A stretch of DNA of 38,506 bases. Origin: a virus. The notes under the pieces are model-generated. The model saw only the letters and a program-made list of their open reading frames with translations, made no database searches and was not told the origin of the DNA. The stretch covers positions 1-38,506 of the IMG/VR virus record IMGVR_UViG_3300017958_000024. The stretch is one strand, 5' to 3'. The position numbers were made by a program, and so were the translations under genes. Position 1 is the stretch's first letter. Each line of letters begins with the position of its first letter. Shown here one piece after another: positions 14,794 through 23,826 of this stretch.

Positions 14794-17700
14794 ATGGCAG
14801 AGTTTAAACTAGGTAGAATTAGATTTGTTTGGAAAAACGATTGGGTAAGTTCTACAATTTATTATGTGGACGACGTGGTTTTAGTAAACGGTCGTACGTA
14901 TATCTGTGTGACAGGACACACATCATTATCAGATTTTAATTTAGATTTAGCAACTAATAAATGGGAAATGATGACAGATGGCCAATCATGGAGAAACAAT
15001 TGGCTAGCTAGTACACAGTACCAAATTGGAGACTTAGTAAAATACGGTGCTCGTGTTTATATATGTATTACAGGGCATATGTCACAAAGTTCACTCGAAC
15101 TTGATCAATCAAAATGGGACGTTTTTGCTACTTCGTCATTTGATTGGAAAAGTGATTGGACAATATCAACTTATTATAAAGTAGGTGATCTTGTAAAGTA
15201 CGGCGCAGGTTTGTACATATGTACTGAAGGTCATACTAGTGCTAATACAACAACTTTAGGTTTAGAAGACGACTCTGCTAAATGGGATACACTAAATTTA
15301 GGTTTTGATTATAAAGGCACTTGGACAGGAGCAACAAGATATAAACTAAACGATGTTGTAAAACAAGGTGGCGGACTTTGGTTAAGTACCATAGGACATA
15401 CTGCCGATGCTGCTGATTTTACAGTTGATTCTGCAAATTGGGTACAATTTGTTGAAGGTTTAGAATTTGAAGATAGCTGGAATATTGCTACAGCATATCA
15501 AGCAGGTGATATTGTAAACTACGGTGGATATCAATATGCAGCAATTACTAATCACACAGGTACAACACCAACTGCTCCAGGACAAACAGATTGGGATTTA
15601 TTCTCAACAGGATTTAATTTTGAAGGCGACTACAATAATGCAACAAACTATCAAGTAGGCGATGTAGTAAGAGTAGGTGGATACACATATTTGTGTGTTT
15701 CAGATGTAGTTGGAACTAGACCTCCAAGCATAGAATGGGAAAGATTAAATTCTGGACAATACTGGAAAGGCAACTGGGCAGATGGCACATATTATGATAC
15801 TGGAGACCTAGTAAGATATGCAAATTCAAGTTATATATGTATTTCAGAACATACTTCCGATGAAACTGTAGAGCAAAATAGACCAGATCAAGACTTAGTT
15901 GGATCTGTATGGAACCAATTAGTTGGCGGCGCTGAAACTACAGTATTAACAACAGACGGCGACATTGTTTATTATTCTGGTGCAGGTCCTGCACGTCTTC
16001 CTATTGGTAACGACGGCGAAGTACTAAAAGTTGATGGAAGTAATCTTTCATGGTCAGAATTTGGAAAAGTTAATAATGTATTCTATGTAAGTATTGACGG
16101 TGGCGCAAACGCTCTCGATTATGGTTATACACTAGATAAACCATTTGCTTCTGTACGCTATGCATGTGAAAGAGTTGAAGACGGTCACAACAGCACTGGT
16201 ACAAAACAATTATTACAACTTAATAGAAGCTTTATGGGTGCAGAAATTGGAGAATGGGTTGATTATCAAATTGCAAACGCAACTCCGGGAGATATCTGGG
16301 ATGGATTTACTCAAGACGACAAAGTTAAATGTATAAGAGATATTGGACAAATTACAGATGCACTAGCTTGGGACATTTCTCATGGCGGAAACGTTAGAAC
16401 TAGAGCAGCAGCTCTTTCATACTTTAACGGAGGAAGTTTAGTAGTTGGAATCCAAGACGAGTATGAACAATTAGCAGCTTCTTTAGTATACCTTAAAGAA
16501 TTAATTGATGCAGTGATTTCAAACGCAGCACCGGCAGTTAATTATCAAACAACTAATGGTGTAGTAACACCTATAACACAGCAAATTGATGCTACACTAA
16601 AAGAAAAAGCAGATGATCAAGGTACACTTAATAATTTACTTAACATAATTATTGATGCGTTAAATGATCAAGCACCTACAGATATTCCAGCAGAAATTAA
16701 AGCAAATAACACAATATTTGTTAAAACAGGATTGTATAAAGAAACTCTTCCAATGTCTGTTCCAGAAGGCACAGCAGTTGTAGGTGACGAATTACGTTCA
16801 ACTAGAATAGAACCTGCAGGATCTCTTGTAGCACCAGCAGATGTTCCTTACAGTTTAGATGCTATTGATAGACTAAGAGTTATTATTGGCGATATTGCAC
16901 AAAACGTTGCAATTACAGCAGACGCAGGAAACGCAGAATCACAAGTAACAACACGCCCTGCAGGCGCAGCAGCAGCAGGTACAGCCGCACAAAGTATTGT
17001 ACTTGATATATACAATTATATAGATGACGAACTAAATGCAGCTGGATCGCCACCAACACTAGCAGGAACAAATACACCTCAAACACATACAGATTATACA
17101 TTTGCTGTAGAGTGTATTGAAGCAAATAGAACATTTATTGTAGCTGAAATACTAGCATATATTGCAACTACATATCCTGCATATGTCTATGATACAGAAA
17201 AATGTGCAAGAGATGTAAACAGATATATTGATGCTATTAAATATGATCTAATTTATACAGGTAACTATCGTGCATTAACAGCAGCTAAACTTTATGTAAA
17301 TGCAGTTAATGGATCTTTAGAACAAGACATGTTCTATTTAAGAGACGGCTGCGGATTACGTAACTGTACTATTGCAGGATTAACAGGTACACTAGGTGCA
17401 GCAAATTCATACGGAACAAGTAGACCAAGTGCAGGATCTTACACATCATTAGATCCAGGCTGGGGTCCAAATGATGATAGAGTATGGATTAACACAAGAT
17501 CACCTTATGTACAAAACGTTACAACATTTGGTACTGCATGTGTAGGATGTAAAGTAGACGGTGATCTACACGCTGGTGGTAATGATTCAATTGTTGCTAA
17601 CGACTTTACACAAGTATTAAGCGACGGTATTGGTTATTGGGTAACAAACCTAGGAAGAGCAGAACTTGTATCTGTATTCTGTTACTATAACCATATTGGT

Positions 17701-20286
17701 TATCTATCAGAAAATGGTGGCAAGATTCGTGCTACAAATGGTAACAACTCTTACGGTGACTTTGGTTCAGTTGCTGAAGGGGTTGATAGTACAGAAACAC
17801 CTATCACAGGTACAGTTAATAACAGAGCATATGAAGCTCAAGTTGGAAGAGTGTTTACAGATTCTTCAGATATATTAGTAGTTGAATACAGAAATGCAGG
17901 TACTGCATACACTACAAAAAATAATGTTTTTGATTTTACTGGAATTGGTTATGATCAAGATTTTATAGCAGATGAAATCAGAGACGATGCAATTAGTGAA
18001 ATTAGAATGTTAACAGTTGGCGAAGACTATAGACAATCTGAAAACACTGCACAAACAGGAACAACTACAAGTATTACACTTGCAGGTTCTGAAACAGCAC
18101 CATCGAGCGCATATGTAGGTATGCGAGTGTTTATTAAAACAGGACAAGGCGCTGGTCAGTATGGTTATGTTAATACATACAACTCAGGTACAAAAGTAGC
18201 AACAATTCTTAGAGAATCGGATGATGCACCAGGTTGGGATCAAATCCTTGCTGGAAAACCGATTGTTGCTCCAAATAGTGCATCAACATACAGTGTTGAA
18301 CCTAGAGTAACAGTTTCGGCACCTGATGCAGTAAGTTATAATGGAGGTAGCTTCCCAACAGGCGCAAATAATACAACAGATATTTGGACAGACGTTGCAT
18401 ATGGTGATGATGTTTGGGTAGCAGTATCAAATACAAGTACTGCAACAGCAGTATCAGCAGCAAGAGGTACATGGACACCTGGCGGTCAAATATTTAATGC
18501 AGGTGGTGCAGCACCAGCGAGTATGGATAGCATTGAATACGGCAACATTGGCGGAACAGGCTATTTCGTAACGCTTCCAACAGCAACAGGAACAGCAGGT
18601 GCTTACAGTGCTGATAGCGGAGCAACCTGGAATGCAATGACGCTACCTGCATCAGCAGATTGGGTAGATATAGCATTTGATACATTTAATGAAGAGTTTA
18701 TAGCAATTAGTGCAGCAGGTGACGTTGCATTATCAACAGATGGAACAACTTGGACAGGTGTTACTAACTTGCCAAGTATTGGTTCGAGCTATACTGCATT
18801 GGGTTATGGATTGAAAAAATTTGTAGCACTAGCAGCAGGAGCAAATAATGTTGCATATACTGAAAATTCAGGAACTTCTTGGACTACTGGAATAACTACA
18901 CCTTCTTCATCAAACTGGTCAAGTATAGCATTTGGTAACGGAAGATTCATTGCTGTTGCTACAGGAACTAACGCTGGTGCATATAGTTTAGATGGTGTAA
19001 CTTGGTATGCAAGTACATTACCTGCATCGGCTGATTGGAGTAGAATTGCATACGGACAAGGTTCATTCTTAGCAATCGACAATACAACTGGACAAGTTGC
19101 TGCTACTACACAAGATGCTTTAAAATGGACAAGCTCTACACTAACATACACTAACAATCACAGAGGTGTTGCATTTGGAAATCCGGGTGCAGAAGGAACG
19201 TTTGTTGTTGTAGGCGGTGATGGCACAAATGCAGTTGCACAATATCAGAAAAATGCAACTCCTGCATTTGTAAGAGCACAATCACAAAGTGGACAACTGT
19301 CTGCAATACGTATAATTGAACCAGGTTCAGGTTATACTACAACTCCAACACTAACTGTAACAGATCCTAGTAATACTGTTGACGGTACATGGACTGTTAG
19401 AACAAGTAACGGAGCTCTAGCACAGCCAAACTGGCTAGATAGAGGACAAGATTGGGAAAACGCAGAATGTCAAATAACTGGTGACGGTTATGCAGATATG
19501 TATCAAGACGGAAGATATGTCAACGTTGAAGGTTTGTCAGATGTTCCTCAAGAAGGTGCAAACATTACATTTGCAGGAAACAGTACATTCTATAAATTAG
19601 TTAACGTAACAGGATTGCTAGGCAACGGCCCTTATACTGCAACATTGCAGTTAAGTCCAGAAGTTAGTATCCCTCTTGCACCAGAACACGGAGATGCACT
19701 AGAAGTTAGAATTCGTTATTCACAAGTACGTCTAACAGGACACGATTTCTTAGATATTGGTACTGGTAGTTTTGGTGATACTAACTATCCAAATACACCT
19801 GCATACGAACCAGACGCAACTAAAGAAACTAGTGAGTCAGGCGGTGGACGAGTATTCTATACAAGTACTGACCAAGATGGTAACTTCCGAGTTGGCGAAT
19901 TGTTTAGTGTTGAACAAGCAACAGGTAAATCAACATTGAATGCCGATGCGTTTAACTTAGCAGGTCTACAAGAATTGCAACTAGGTACAGTTACACTAGG
20001 TAGTTCAAACACTGCTATTAATGAATTCAGTACAGATGGAACATTTGCTGCAAACTCAGATAGTATTGTTCCAACACAAAAAGCAATCAGAACATATATA
20101 CAGTCACAAATTGGTGGCGGCGGAAGTAATCTAAATGTTAACAGCGTTCAAGCAGGTTCGATCCTTATCTCGCTAAATAGTATTAGTCATGTAGAAGATG
20201 GTACGATAAACATAGTTAGTAAGGCTAATTTCAAAGGTGGAATATCTGGAACCCCGTTAGCGTTAAACTACTTATTATCAAGATAA
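14794..20286 (+). CDS. Giant fibre: W/Y-rich repeats, beta-helix, seven-bladed propeller
   Basis: An 1830-residue paralogue of the fibre at 10334. (1) Seven tandem CBM-like repeats (residues ~8-375) are better preserved than in the paralogue (for example VKYGARVYICITGHMS), with no cupredoxin insertion. (2) A beta-helix starts at VFYVSIDGGAN, with FVKTGLYKETLPMSVPEGTAV. (3) Two helical modules of the type KC-x-RD (Cys at residues 513 and 804). (4) An insertion at residues ~1179-1490 is absent from the paralogue. It contains seven repeats of W-x-x-IA(Y/F)G-x-G-x-F-x-AV ... STDGTTW, that is BNR/Asp-box blades of a seven-bladed propeller. (5) A C-terminal domain has the conserved segments SQVRLTGHDFLDIGTGSF and FYTSTDQDGNFRVGELF. 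Start: GGAG eight bases upstream. It is probably a receptor-binding fibre. No catalytic residues of a sialidase could be identified. Confidence 0.85.
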   Translation: MAEFKLGRIRFVWKNDWVSSTIYYVDDVVLVNGRTYICVTGHTSLSDFNLDLATNKWEMMTDGQSWRNNWLASTQYQIGDLVKYGARVYICITGHMSQSSLELDQSKWDVFATSSFDWKSDWTISTYYKVGDLVKYGAGLYICTEGHTSANTTTLGLEDDSAKWDTLNLGFDYKGTWTGATRYKLNDVVKQGGGLWLSTIGHTADAADFTVDSANWVQFVEGLEFEDSWNIATAYQAGDIVNYGGYQYAAITNHTGTTPTAPGQTDWDLFSTGFNFEGDYNNATNYQVGDVVRVGGYTYLCVSDVVGTRPPSIEWERLNSGQYWKGNWADGTYYDTGDLVRYANSSYICISEHTSDETVEQNRPDQDLVGSVWNQLVGGAETTVLTTDGDIVYYSGAGPARLPIGNDGEVLKVDGSNLSWSEFGKVNNVFYVSIDGGANALDYGYTLDKPFASVRYACERVEDGHNSTGTKQLLQLNRSFMGAEIGEWVDYQIANATPGDIWDGFTQDDKVKCIRDIGQITDALAWDISHGGNVRTRAAALSYFNGGSLVVGIQDEYEQLAASLVYLKELIDAVISNAAPAVNYQTTNGVVTPITQQIDATLKEKADDQGTLNNLLNIIIDALNDQAPTDIPAEIKANNTIFVKTGLYKETLPMSVPEGTAVVGDELRSTRIEPAGSLVAPADVPYSLDAIDRLRVIIGDIAQNVAITADAGNAESQVTTRPAGAAAAGTAAQSIVLDIYNYIDDELNAAGSPPTLAGTNTPQTHTDYTFAVECIEANRTFIVAEILAYIATTYPAYVYDTEKCARDVNRYIDAIKYDLIYTGNYRALTAAKLYVNAVNGSLEQDMFYLRDGCGLRNCTIAGLTGTLGAANSYGTSRPSAGSYTSLDPGWGPNDDRVWINTRSPYVQNVTTFGTACVGCKVDGDLHAGGNDSIVANDFTQVLSDGIGYWVTNLGRAELVSVFCYYNHIGYLSENGGKIRATNGNNSYGDFGSVAEGVDSTETPITGTVNNRAYEAQVGRVFTDSSDILVVEYRNAGTAYTTKNNVFDFTGIGYDQDFIADEIRDDAISEIRMLTVGEDYRQSENTAQTGTTTSITLAGSETAPSSAYVGMRVFIKTGQGAGQYGYVNTYNSGTKVATILRESDDAPGWDQILAGKPIVAPNSASTYSVEPRVTVSAPDAVSYNGGSFPTGANNTTDIWTDVAYGDDVWVAVSNTSTATAVSAARGTWTPGGQIFNAGGAAPASMDSIEYGNIGGTGYFVTLPTATGTAGAYSADSGATWNAMTLPASADWVDIAFDTFNEEFIAISAAGDVALSTDGTTWTGVTNLPSIGSSYTALGYGLKKFVALAAGANNVAYTENSGTSWTTGITTPSSSNWSSIAFGNGRFIAVATGTNAGAYSLDGVTWYASTLPASADWSRIAYGQGSFLAIDNTTGQVAATTQDALKWTSSTLTYTNNHRGVAFGNPGAEGTFVVVGGDGTNAVAQYQKNATPAFVRAQSQSGQLSAIRIIEPGSGYTTTPTLTVTDPSNTVDGTWTVRTSNGALAQPNWLDRGQDWENAECQITGDGYADMYQDGRYVNVEGLSDVPQEGANITFAGNSTFYKLVNVTGLLGNGPYTATLQLSPEVSIPLAPEHGDALEVRIRYSQVRLTGHDFLDIGTGSFGDTNYPNTPAYEPDATKETSESGGGRVFYTSTDQDGNFRVGELFSVEQATGKSTLNADAFNLAGLQELQLGTVTLGSSNTAINEFSTDGTFAANSDSIVPTQKAIRTYIQSQIGGGGSNLNVNSVQAGSILISLNSISHVEDGTINIVSKANFKGGISGTPLALNYLLSR
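14815..15930 (+). repeat. Seven W/Y-rich CBM-like repeats, second giant fibre
   Basis: Seven contiguous repeats of ~50 residues with the pattern W-x-x-x-T-x-Y-x-x-GD-(L/V)-V-x-x-G-x-x-Y-x-C-x-x-x-HTS. Repeats 1-3 and 7 keep the Cys and the HTS/HMS end; repeats 4-6 are partly degenerate. The regular aromatic residues are what a sugar-stacking surface would need. Confidence 0.7.
18331..19260 (+). other. Seven-bladed propeller domain inserted in giant fibre
   Basis: Seven units of ~40-45 residues begin at IWTDVAYGDDVWVAV, SMDSIEYGNIGG, WVDIAFDTFNEEFIAI, YTALGYGLKKFVAL, WSSIAFGNGRFIAV, WSRIAYGQGSFLAI and HRGVAFGNPGAEGTFVVV. Several carry an Asp-box-like S-x-D-G-x-T-W. The scaffold on either side (RVTVSAPDA before, RIIEPGSGY after) joins directly in the paralogue at 10334 (RVIVDAPIG..., RIIDPGSTY), which defines this block as an insertion. 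Confidence 0.75.
19715..19774 (+). repeat. 60-base direct repeat, copy 2
   Basis: Identical to 14163-14222. See that entry. The two copies are 5552 bases apart in the same orientation, so recombination between them would delete one giant fibre or fuse the two. Confidence 0.85.
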
Positions 20287-20301
20287 TGGAGAAAAAGTAA
20301 A

Positions 20302-20619
20302 ATGTCGGGTAAATTAGGAGCATTAAATTTAGCAGCAAATATAGATACTGTTGTGTATACTGCGCCATCGAGTACCTTTGCTGTTACGACAATTAACGTT
20401 GTTAACAGAAGTGGAAGTACAGTTACAATAAGAGTTGCTGTCAGTGATGCAGATACACCAACAGCAGCAGAATATATAGAATACGATGTAGGCATAGGAC
20501 CAAAAGGGGTTCTTGAAAGAACTGGAGTGGTTGTAGGAGCCGATCAACGTGTAGTAGTAAGATCAAGTGCTACAGACGTTAATGCAGTCGTTTATGGAAT
20601 AACAACAAGTACAGCGTAA
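20302..20619 (+). CDS. Small beta-rich virion protein
   Basis: A 105-residue protein. It has an N-terminal MSGKLGALNLAANIDTVVYT, then FAVTTINVVNRSGSTVTIRVAVS, AEYIEYDVGIGPKGVLERTG and VVVGADQRVVVRSS. This is the layout of a single beta-sandwich and is familiar from marine T4-like phages as a conserved structural protein. It resembles the protein at 9599 in length and style. The ribosome site GGAG lies 12 bases before the ATG. It is placed between a giant fibre and the glycine-rich adhesin, so a fibre-tip connector or cap is plausible. Confidence 0.8.
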   Translation: MSGKLGALNLAANIDTVVYTAPSSTFAVTTINVVNRSGSTVTIRVAVSDADTPTAAEYIEYDVGIGPKGVLERTGVVVGADQRVVVRSSATDVNAVVYGITTSTA

Positions 20620-20629
20620 GGATTTAATT

Positions 20630-22132
20630 ATGGGAAGATTTATATCAGGTTCAGGCAGCGGTAGCACAGAAGCTAGTTTTGCACGTGCCGAAGTTTACAC
20701 TACACCAGGAACTACATCCTGGACTGTTCCTGCAGGAATTAGTAAAGCTAAAGTATTTGTAATTGGCGCAGGTAGTAATTATAGAACAACAGAGTTTTGT
20801 TTTGAAAGTACTGCTTGTTGCTCAGGCGTTGCAGTTCCAGGATCAGATTATTGTATTAATATGGTAGGACACTTAACTGGTGCCGGAGGCGGCTATGCAG
20901 AAAAAACTCTTACAGATATTGCACCAGGGCAATCAATGACGATTAATGTTGGTTCAAGCGGAGGTTTAACAGCAAGTAGTATTAGCATCGGAAGTACAAC
21001 AGTAACAGCAAACAATGCAACAGAAACAGCAGTTTCTTGGAACTGTGTAGGTAATGCAATAGCTAGAGATGATTCAAACGATAACCCGGTAAGTTTAGGA
21101 TTTGATCTTCCTGTATGTGGATATAGAAACTGTATTAACGGTTATTTTAACTCAGGCGGTACAGCAACTGGCGGCGATATTAATAGAGACGGCGGTGACG
21201 GCGTATTCATTCCTTACTTTAGAGAAGATGCAACAATAGATGGATCATTAGTAGCAAATGGTTCCGGCGGAGCAGGCGGCGGTCTTGAAGGTTGTACTTG
21301 TACAAATACATATTATTCAGGTTATGACTATAATTTTGGTGGAACAAGATATAATTGTGTTTGCACTATTGGTTATTTAAAACCAAATAATAGTACACTA
21401 AACGGCGGAACATGTGGATGTTGTTTCTACTGGGGCGGCGAAACAAACTTTCCTTGCTTGTGTCTAGTTACATATCATAACGTATTCGGCGGACAATGTT
21501 ATTACAACATGCCGTGGTCAAACTGTATTTGCCAAAGAATGTGTAATAATGTATACCTTTGTTCAAATAGCGGAGGAGGCGGCGGCGCCGCTGGTGTAAC
21601 ACAGTTTGCTAAATCAGCTGGCGGTGGCGGCGGCGGACAAATGTATCCGTCAAGTTATGACGATTTTGCTGTTACAAACTGTCCAGTAGGAATAGGTGCA
21701 GAATCAGGTGCTTCGCATTCAAACGGACACAACGGAGTAAGTGATGTACATATTATGGCTCCAGAAGTTACAGCATCATCAGGCACTGGTGAATCGACTA
21801 CTATTGTTTGTTATATAGGATTTAGCCAAGACCATTTCACCTTTATTTACGGAACTAACATAAGTAGTTGGCCTTGTGCTGCAATGGAAAACTTATATGG
21901 CGGTGGCAGTGCATTGTACTATACTCTAGGGTATTCTAAAGATAGCGATTCTTTAAAACCGTCGCATACTAGTGTAATTCCGTTATCAACACTTAAAGCA
22001 AGAAACGGCGGCAATGTAGTAGATTTTGAATATGGCTATGGAGCAACAAGTAAACAAGCTGCAGGTGCAGGTGGCGGAGGCAATAGATTGTATCCAACAG
22101 GTGGCAGCGGCGCAGTTGTTGTTGTATATTAA
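20630..22132 (+). CDS. Glycine-rich, Cys-rich tail-fibre adhesin
   Basis: A 500-residue protein. The N-terminus (residues ~17-50, VYTTPGTTSWTVPAGISKAK followed by VFVIGAG) is the typical start of glycine-rich phage fibre-tip proteins. Long glycine runs follow: GAGGG, GGAGGG, GGGGG twice and GAGGGG. These recall the glycine-rich motifs of the gp38 adhesins of T2-type phages, in which polyglycine helices carry variable specificity loops. Unusually for a phage tip protein it holds 24 cysteines, concentrated in residues ~220-310 (GCTCTN, NCVC, TCGCC, FPCLC, NCICQRMC). They could bind metal or form disulfides outside the cell. The last residues (GGSGAVVVVY) form the usual closing strand. It follows the small protein at 20302 by ten bases, with AAGGA upstream. 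It is a likely receptor-binding protein. Confidence 0.8.
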   Translation: MGRFISGSGSGSTEASFARAEVYTTPGTTSWTVPAGISKAKVFVIGAGSNYRTTEFCFESTACCSGVAVPGSDYCINMVGHLTGAGGGYAEKTLTDIAPGQSMTINVGSSGGLTASSISIGSTTVTANNATETAVSWNCVGNAIARDDSNDNPVSLGFDLPVCGYRNCINGYFNSGGTATGGDINRDGGDGVFIPYFREDATIDGSLVANGSGGAGGGLEGCTCTNTYYSGYDYNFGGTRYNCVCTIGYLKPNNSTLNGGTCGCCFYWGGETNFPCLCLVTYHNVFGGQCYYNMPWSNCICQRMCNNVYLCSNSGGGGGAAGVTQFAKSAGGGGGGQMYPSSYDDFAVTNCPVGIGAESGASHSNGHNGVSDVHIMAPEVTASSGTGESTTIVCYIGFSQDHFTFIYGTNISSWPCAAMENLYGGGSALYYTLGYSKDSDSLKPSHTSVIPLSTLKARNGGNVVDFEYGYGATSKQAAGAGGGGNRLYPTGGSGAVVVVY

Positions 22133-22145
22133 GGAGTAATTATTA

Positions 22146-22832
22146 ATGTATTTTAGAACAGAAGAAAACGCTTACGGAATTGACATAATAGTTGCTACAG
22201 AAACAGATGCAACATTGGTTAGTAGTAGCGGTAATGTTTGGATAGAATCATCAGATCCAGATTGTGTACCTGGCAATTATTGGCATAACAATACAATTTA
22301 TGTTCCTGGAAGCGATGAGTATAATAATGATATTGCACCGTTAATTAGTGCAGCTAGAGCAGACGCAGACGCAGCGATAGCCGATGCTGAACAAGCAGAA
22401 AGAGATAGAATTGCAGAAGAACAAGCTGCAATGTCTACTGATCTAGAAGGCGATCCTGTTGAAGGAACTGAACTAACACTTGAAGAAAGAAAAGTATTAG
22501 CTAAACGGTATCCTTCACCAACTTATATTCCAATTAGAGAAGACCCTTTAGGTGTACCTGATATAACAGCTGAAAATTTAGCTATATGGGAAGAAAGATT
22601 AGCAGACACTGGTAGACTAATAGCTGGCGTTGAAGGTGATACTGATCCTGACCCACAAATTGTACGTTTTCCAGAACCTATTACGTTCTTAGAAGGAACT
22701 GATATGGAACACACTATAGAATATGTTATATTACCAGATGAAGAAAAAGCTGACTATATTGCACATTTAAGAATAGTCGAAGCAGATCAAGCTTCTTGGG
22801 TAGCACATATGAAATCTGTACTTGGCGTATAA
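22146..22832 (+). CDS. Possible tail-fibre assembly/accessory protein
   Basis: A 228-residue acidic protein that I do not recognise with certainty. Residues 1-75 are beta-rich with two Trp (NVWIESSD..., NYWHNNTIYVPG). Residues ~80-120 form a strong Ala/Glu-rich helix (ARADADAAIADAEQAERDRI). The rest is mixed, ending in a second helix (SWVAHMKSVLG). Its place directly after a fibre adhesin and before the operon terminator is that of tail-fibre assembly chaperones in many phages, and the mix of a helix with a small beta domain would fit. This is inference from position. Ribosome site: AAGGAG, good. Confidence 0.75.
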   Translation: MYFRTEENAYGIDIIVATETDATLVSSSGNVWIESSDPDCVPGNYWHNNTIYVPGSDEYNNDIAPLISAARADADAAIADAEQAERDRIAEEQAAMSTDLEGDPVEGTELTLEERKVLAKRYPSPTYIPIREDPLGVPDITAENLAIWEERLADTGRLIAGVEGDTDPDPQIVRFPEPITFLEGTDMEHTIEYVILPDEEKADYIAHLRIVEADQASWVAHMKSVLGV

Positions 22833-22844
22833 GCCAAAACCTAT

Positions 22845-22902
22845 AACCTATCTAACTATCTTAGCATAACTAAATGTATAGAACTAGTTAGATAGGTTTT
22901 TT
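22845..22902 (+). terminator. Strong terminator abutting next start codon
   Basis: AACCTATCTAACTA (22845-22858) pairs perfectly with TAGTTAGATAGGTT (22885-22898) over 14 bp, with a 26-base loop and a run of six T (22897-22902). It closes the structural operon that ends at 22832. The T-run ends two bases before the ATG of the glycosyltransferase at 22904, so the hairpin occupies the place where that gene's ribosome site should be. Confidence 0.85.
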
Positions 22903-22903
22903 C

Positions 22904-23824
22904 ATGAAAAAAGTTTTTGCTATTAATGGCGGAGCCGGAAGAGTACTTTGTGCTATACCAGCACTTTTAAAATATTATAAAAATAATGGTCCTAATTTTT
23001 ACATCTTTACCGAAAGTGGTTTAGATTTTTTTGTAGGTATTCCAGAATTACAAGATTTAACATTTACTCCTGAACACAAAGGTGTTTTTGAAGATTACAT
23101 AAAACCTAACGAATTAATTTCTCCAGAACCGTATAGAGATCATGGTTACTATAATCAAAAAAGGCATTTAATAGAAGCATTTGATTATCTAATAAATGGG
23201 TCCGAGGATCACACTGATTTAGAAAATATAAAAATTGTTTTAAACAAGCAAGAAGAAATTAATGCACTTGATGCTATAGTTAATGCAAAAAAACATCAAG
23301 GTAAAGAAAAAACAATTGTAATACAACCGTTTGGCAGATCAGCTGAGCCTAAACACAATGAAGTAATTGATGTAATGAGTAGATCTTTAACTCTTTCATC
23401 ATACAAAAAAATCATTGACGAATTGCATAAAAAATATAATGTTATTTACATGGGAGAAAATAACGAAGTAGATGATACTACGTTTAAAGTTCAAACAAGT
23501 TTAAGACAATGGGCTGCAATTATCGAAGCGTGTGATTATTTTATTGGATGTGATAGTGTTGGACAACATATGGCAAAAGCCTTTGACAAACCTGGAACTG
23601 TAATCTTAGGAAGTACTTTTGCAGAAAATACTTCTTATAAAGATTATTTTCAAATACTACGAAAACCAAACACTGAAATTAGATATTTTCCGATACGAAT
23701 CGGTGAACGAGGAGTCGATGGCGATATAACTAATAGAGTAAATGACACTTGTATGGATTTTACTGACGATGAAATAAATGATATCATTAAAAAAATTATT
23801 AAAGATATTGAGGATAAAGTATAA
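22904..23824 (+). CDS. GT9-like glycosyltransferase (heptosyltransferase family)
   Basis: A 306-residue enzyme. The GT9 family transfers heptose from ADP-heptose to lipopolysaccharide core, or in related enzymes to autotransporter proteins. Visible are an N-terminal glycine-rich loop (FAINGGAGRVLCAIPALLKY, residues ~5-24), IVIQPFGRSAEPK (~137-149, the start of the second Rossmann domain) and RQWAAIIEACDYFIGCDSVG followed by QHMAKAFDKPGTVILGST (~200-237), the nucleotide-sugar-binding signature of GT9. The length is a little below the usual 320-350. The start codon has no Shine-Dalgarno, because a terminator stem sits immediately upstream. The carbamoyltransferase follows two bases after the stop. 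Together with the heptose genes at 36657-38505, a heptosyltransferase role is likely. The acceptor is unknown. Confidence 0.7.
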   Translation: MKKVFAINGGAGRVLCAIPALLKYYKNNGPNFYIFTESGLDFFVGIPELQDLTFTPEHKGVFEDYIKPNELISPEPYRDHGYYNQKRHLIEAFDYLINGSEDHTDLENIKIVLNKQEEINALDAIVNAKKHQGKEKTIVIQPFGRSAEPKHNEVIDVMSRSLTLSSYKKIIDELHKKYNVIYMGENNEVDDTTFKVQTSLRQWAAIIEACDYFIGCDSVGQHMAKAFDKPGTVILGSTFAENTSYKDYFQILRKPNTEIRYFPIRIGERGVDGDITNRVNDTCMDFTDDEINDIIKKIIKDIEDKV

Positions 23825-23826
23825 CT

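Noticed and set aside
18331-19260. Active sialidase
   Set aside because: The propeller repeats are clear, but an arginine triad and a nucleophilic tyrosine/glutamate pair could not be identified. Binding is the safer reading.
20630-22132. Diversity-generating retroelement target in the Cys/Gly-rich adhesin
   Set aside because: No template repeat or reverse transcriptase was seen, and the C-terminus is not a C-type lectin. It could still be checked outside the window.
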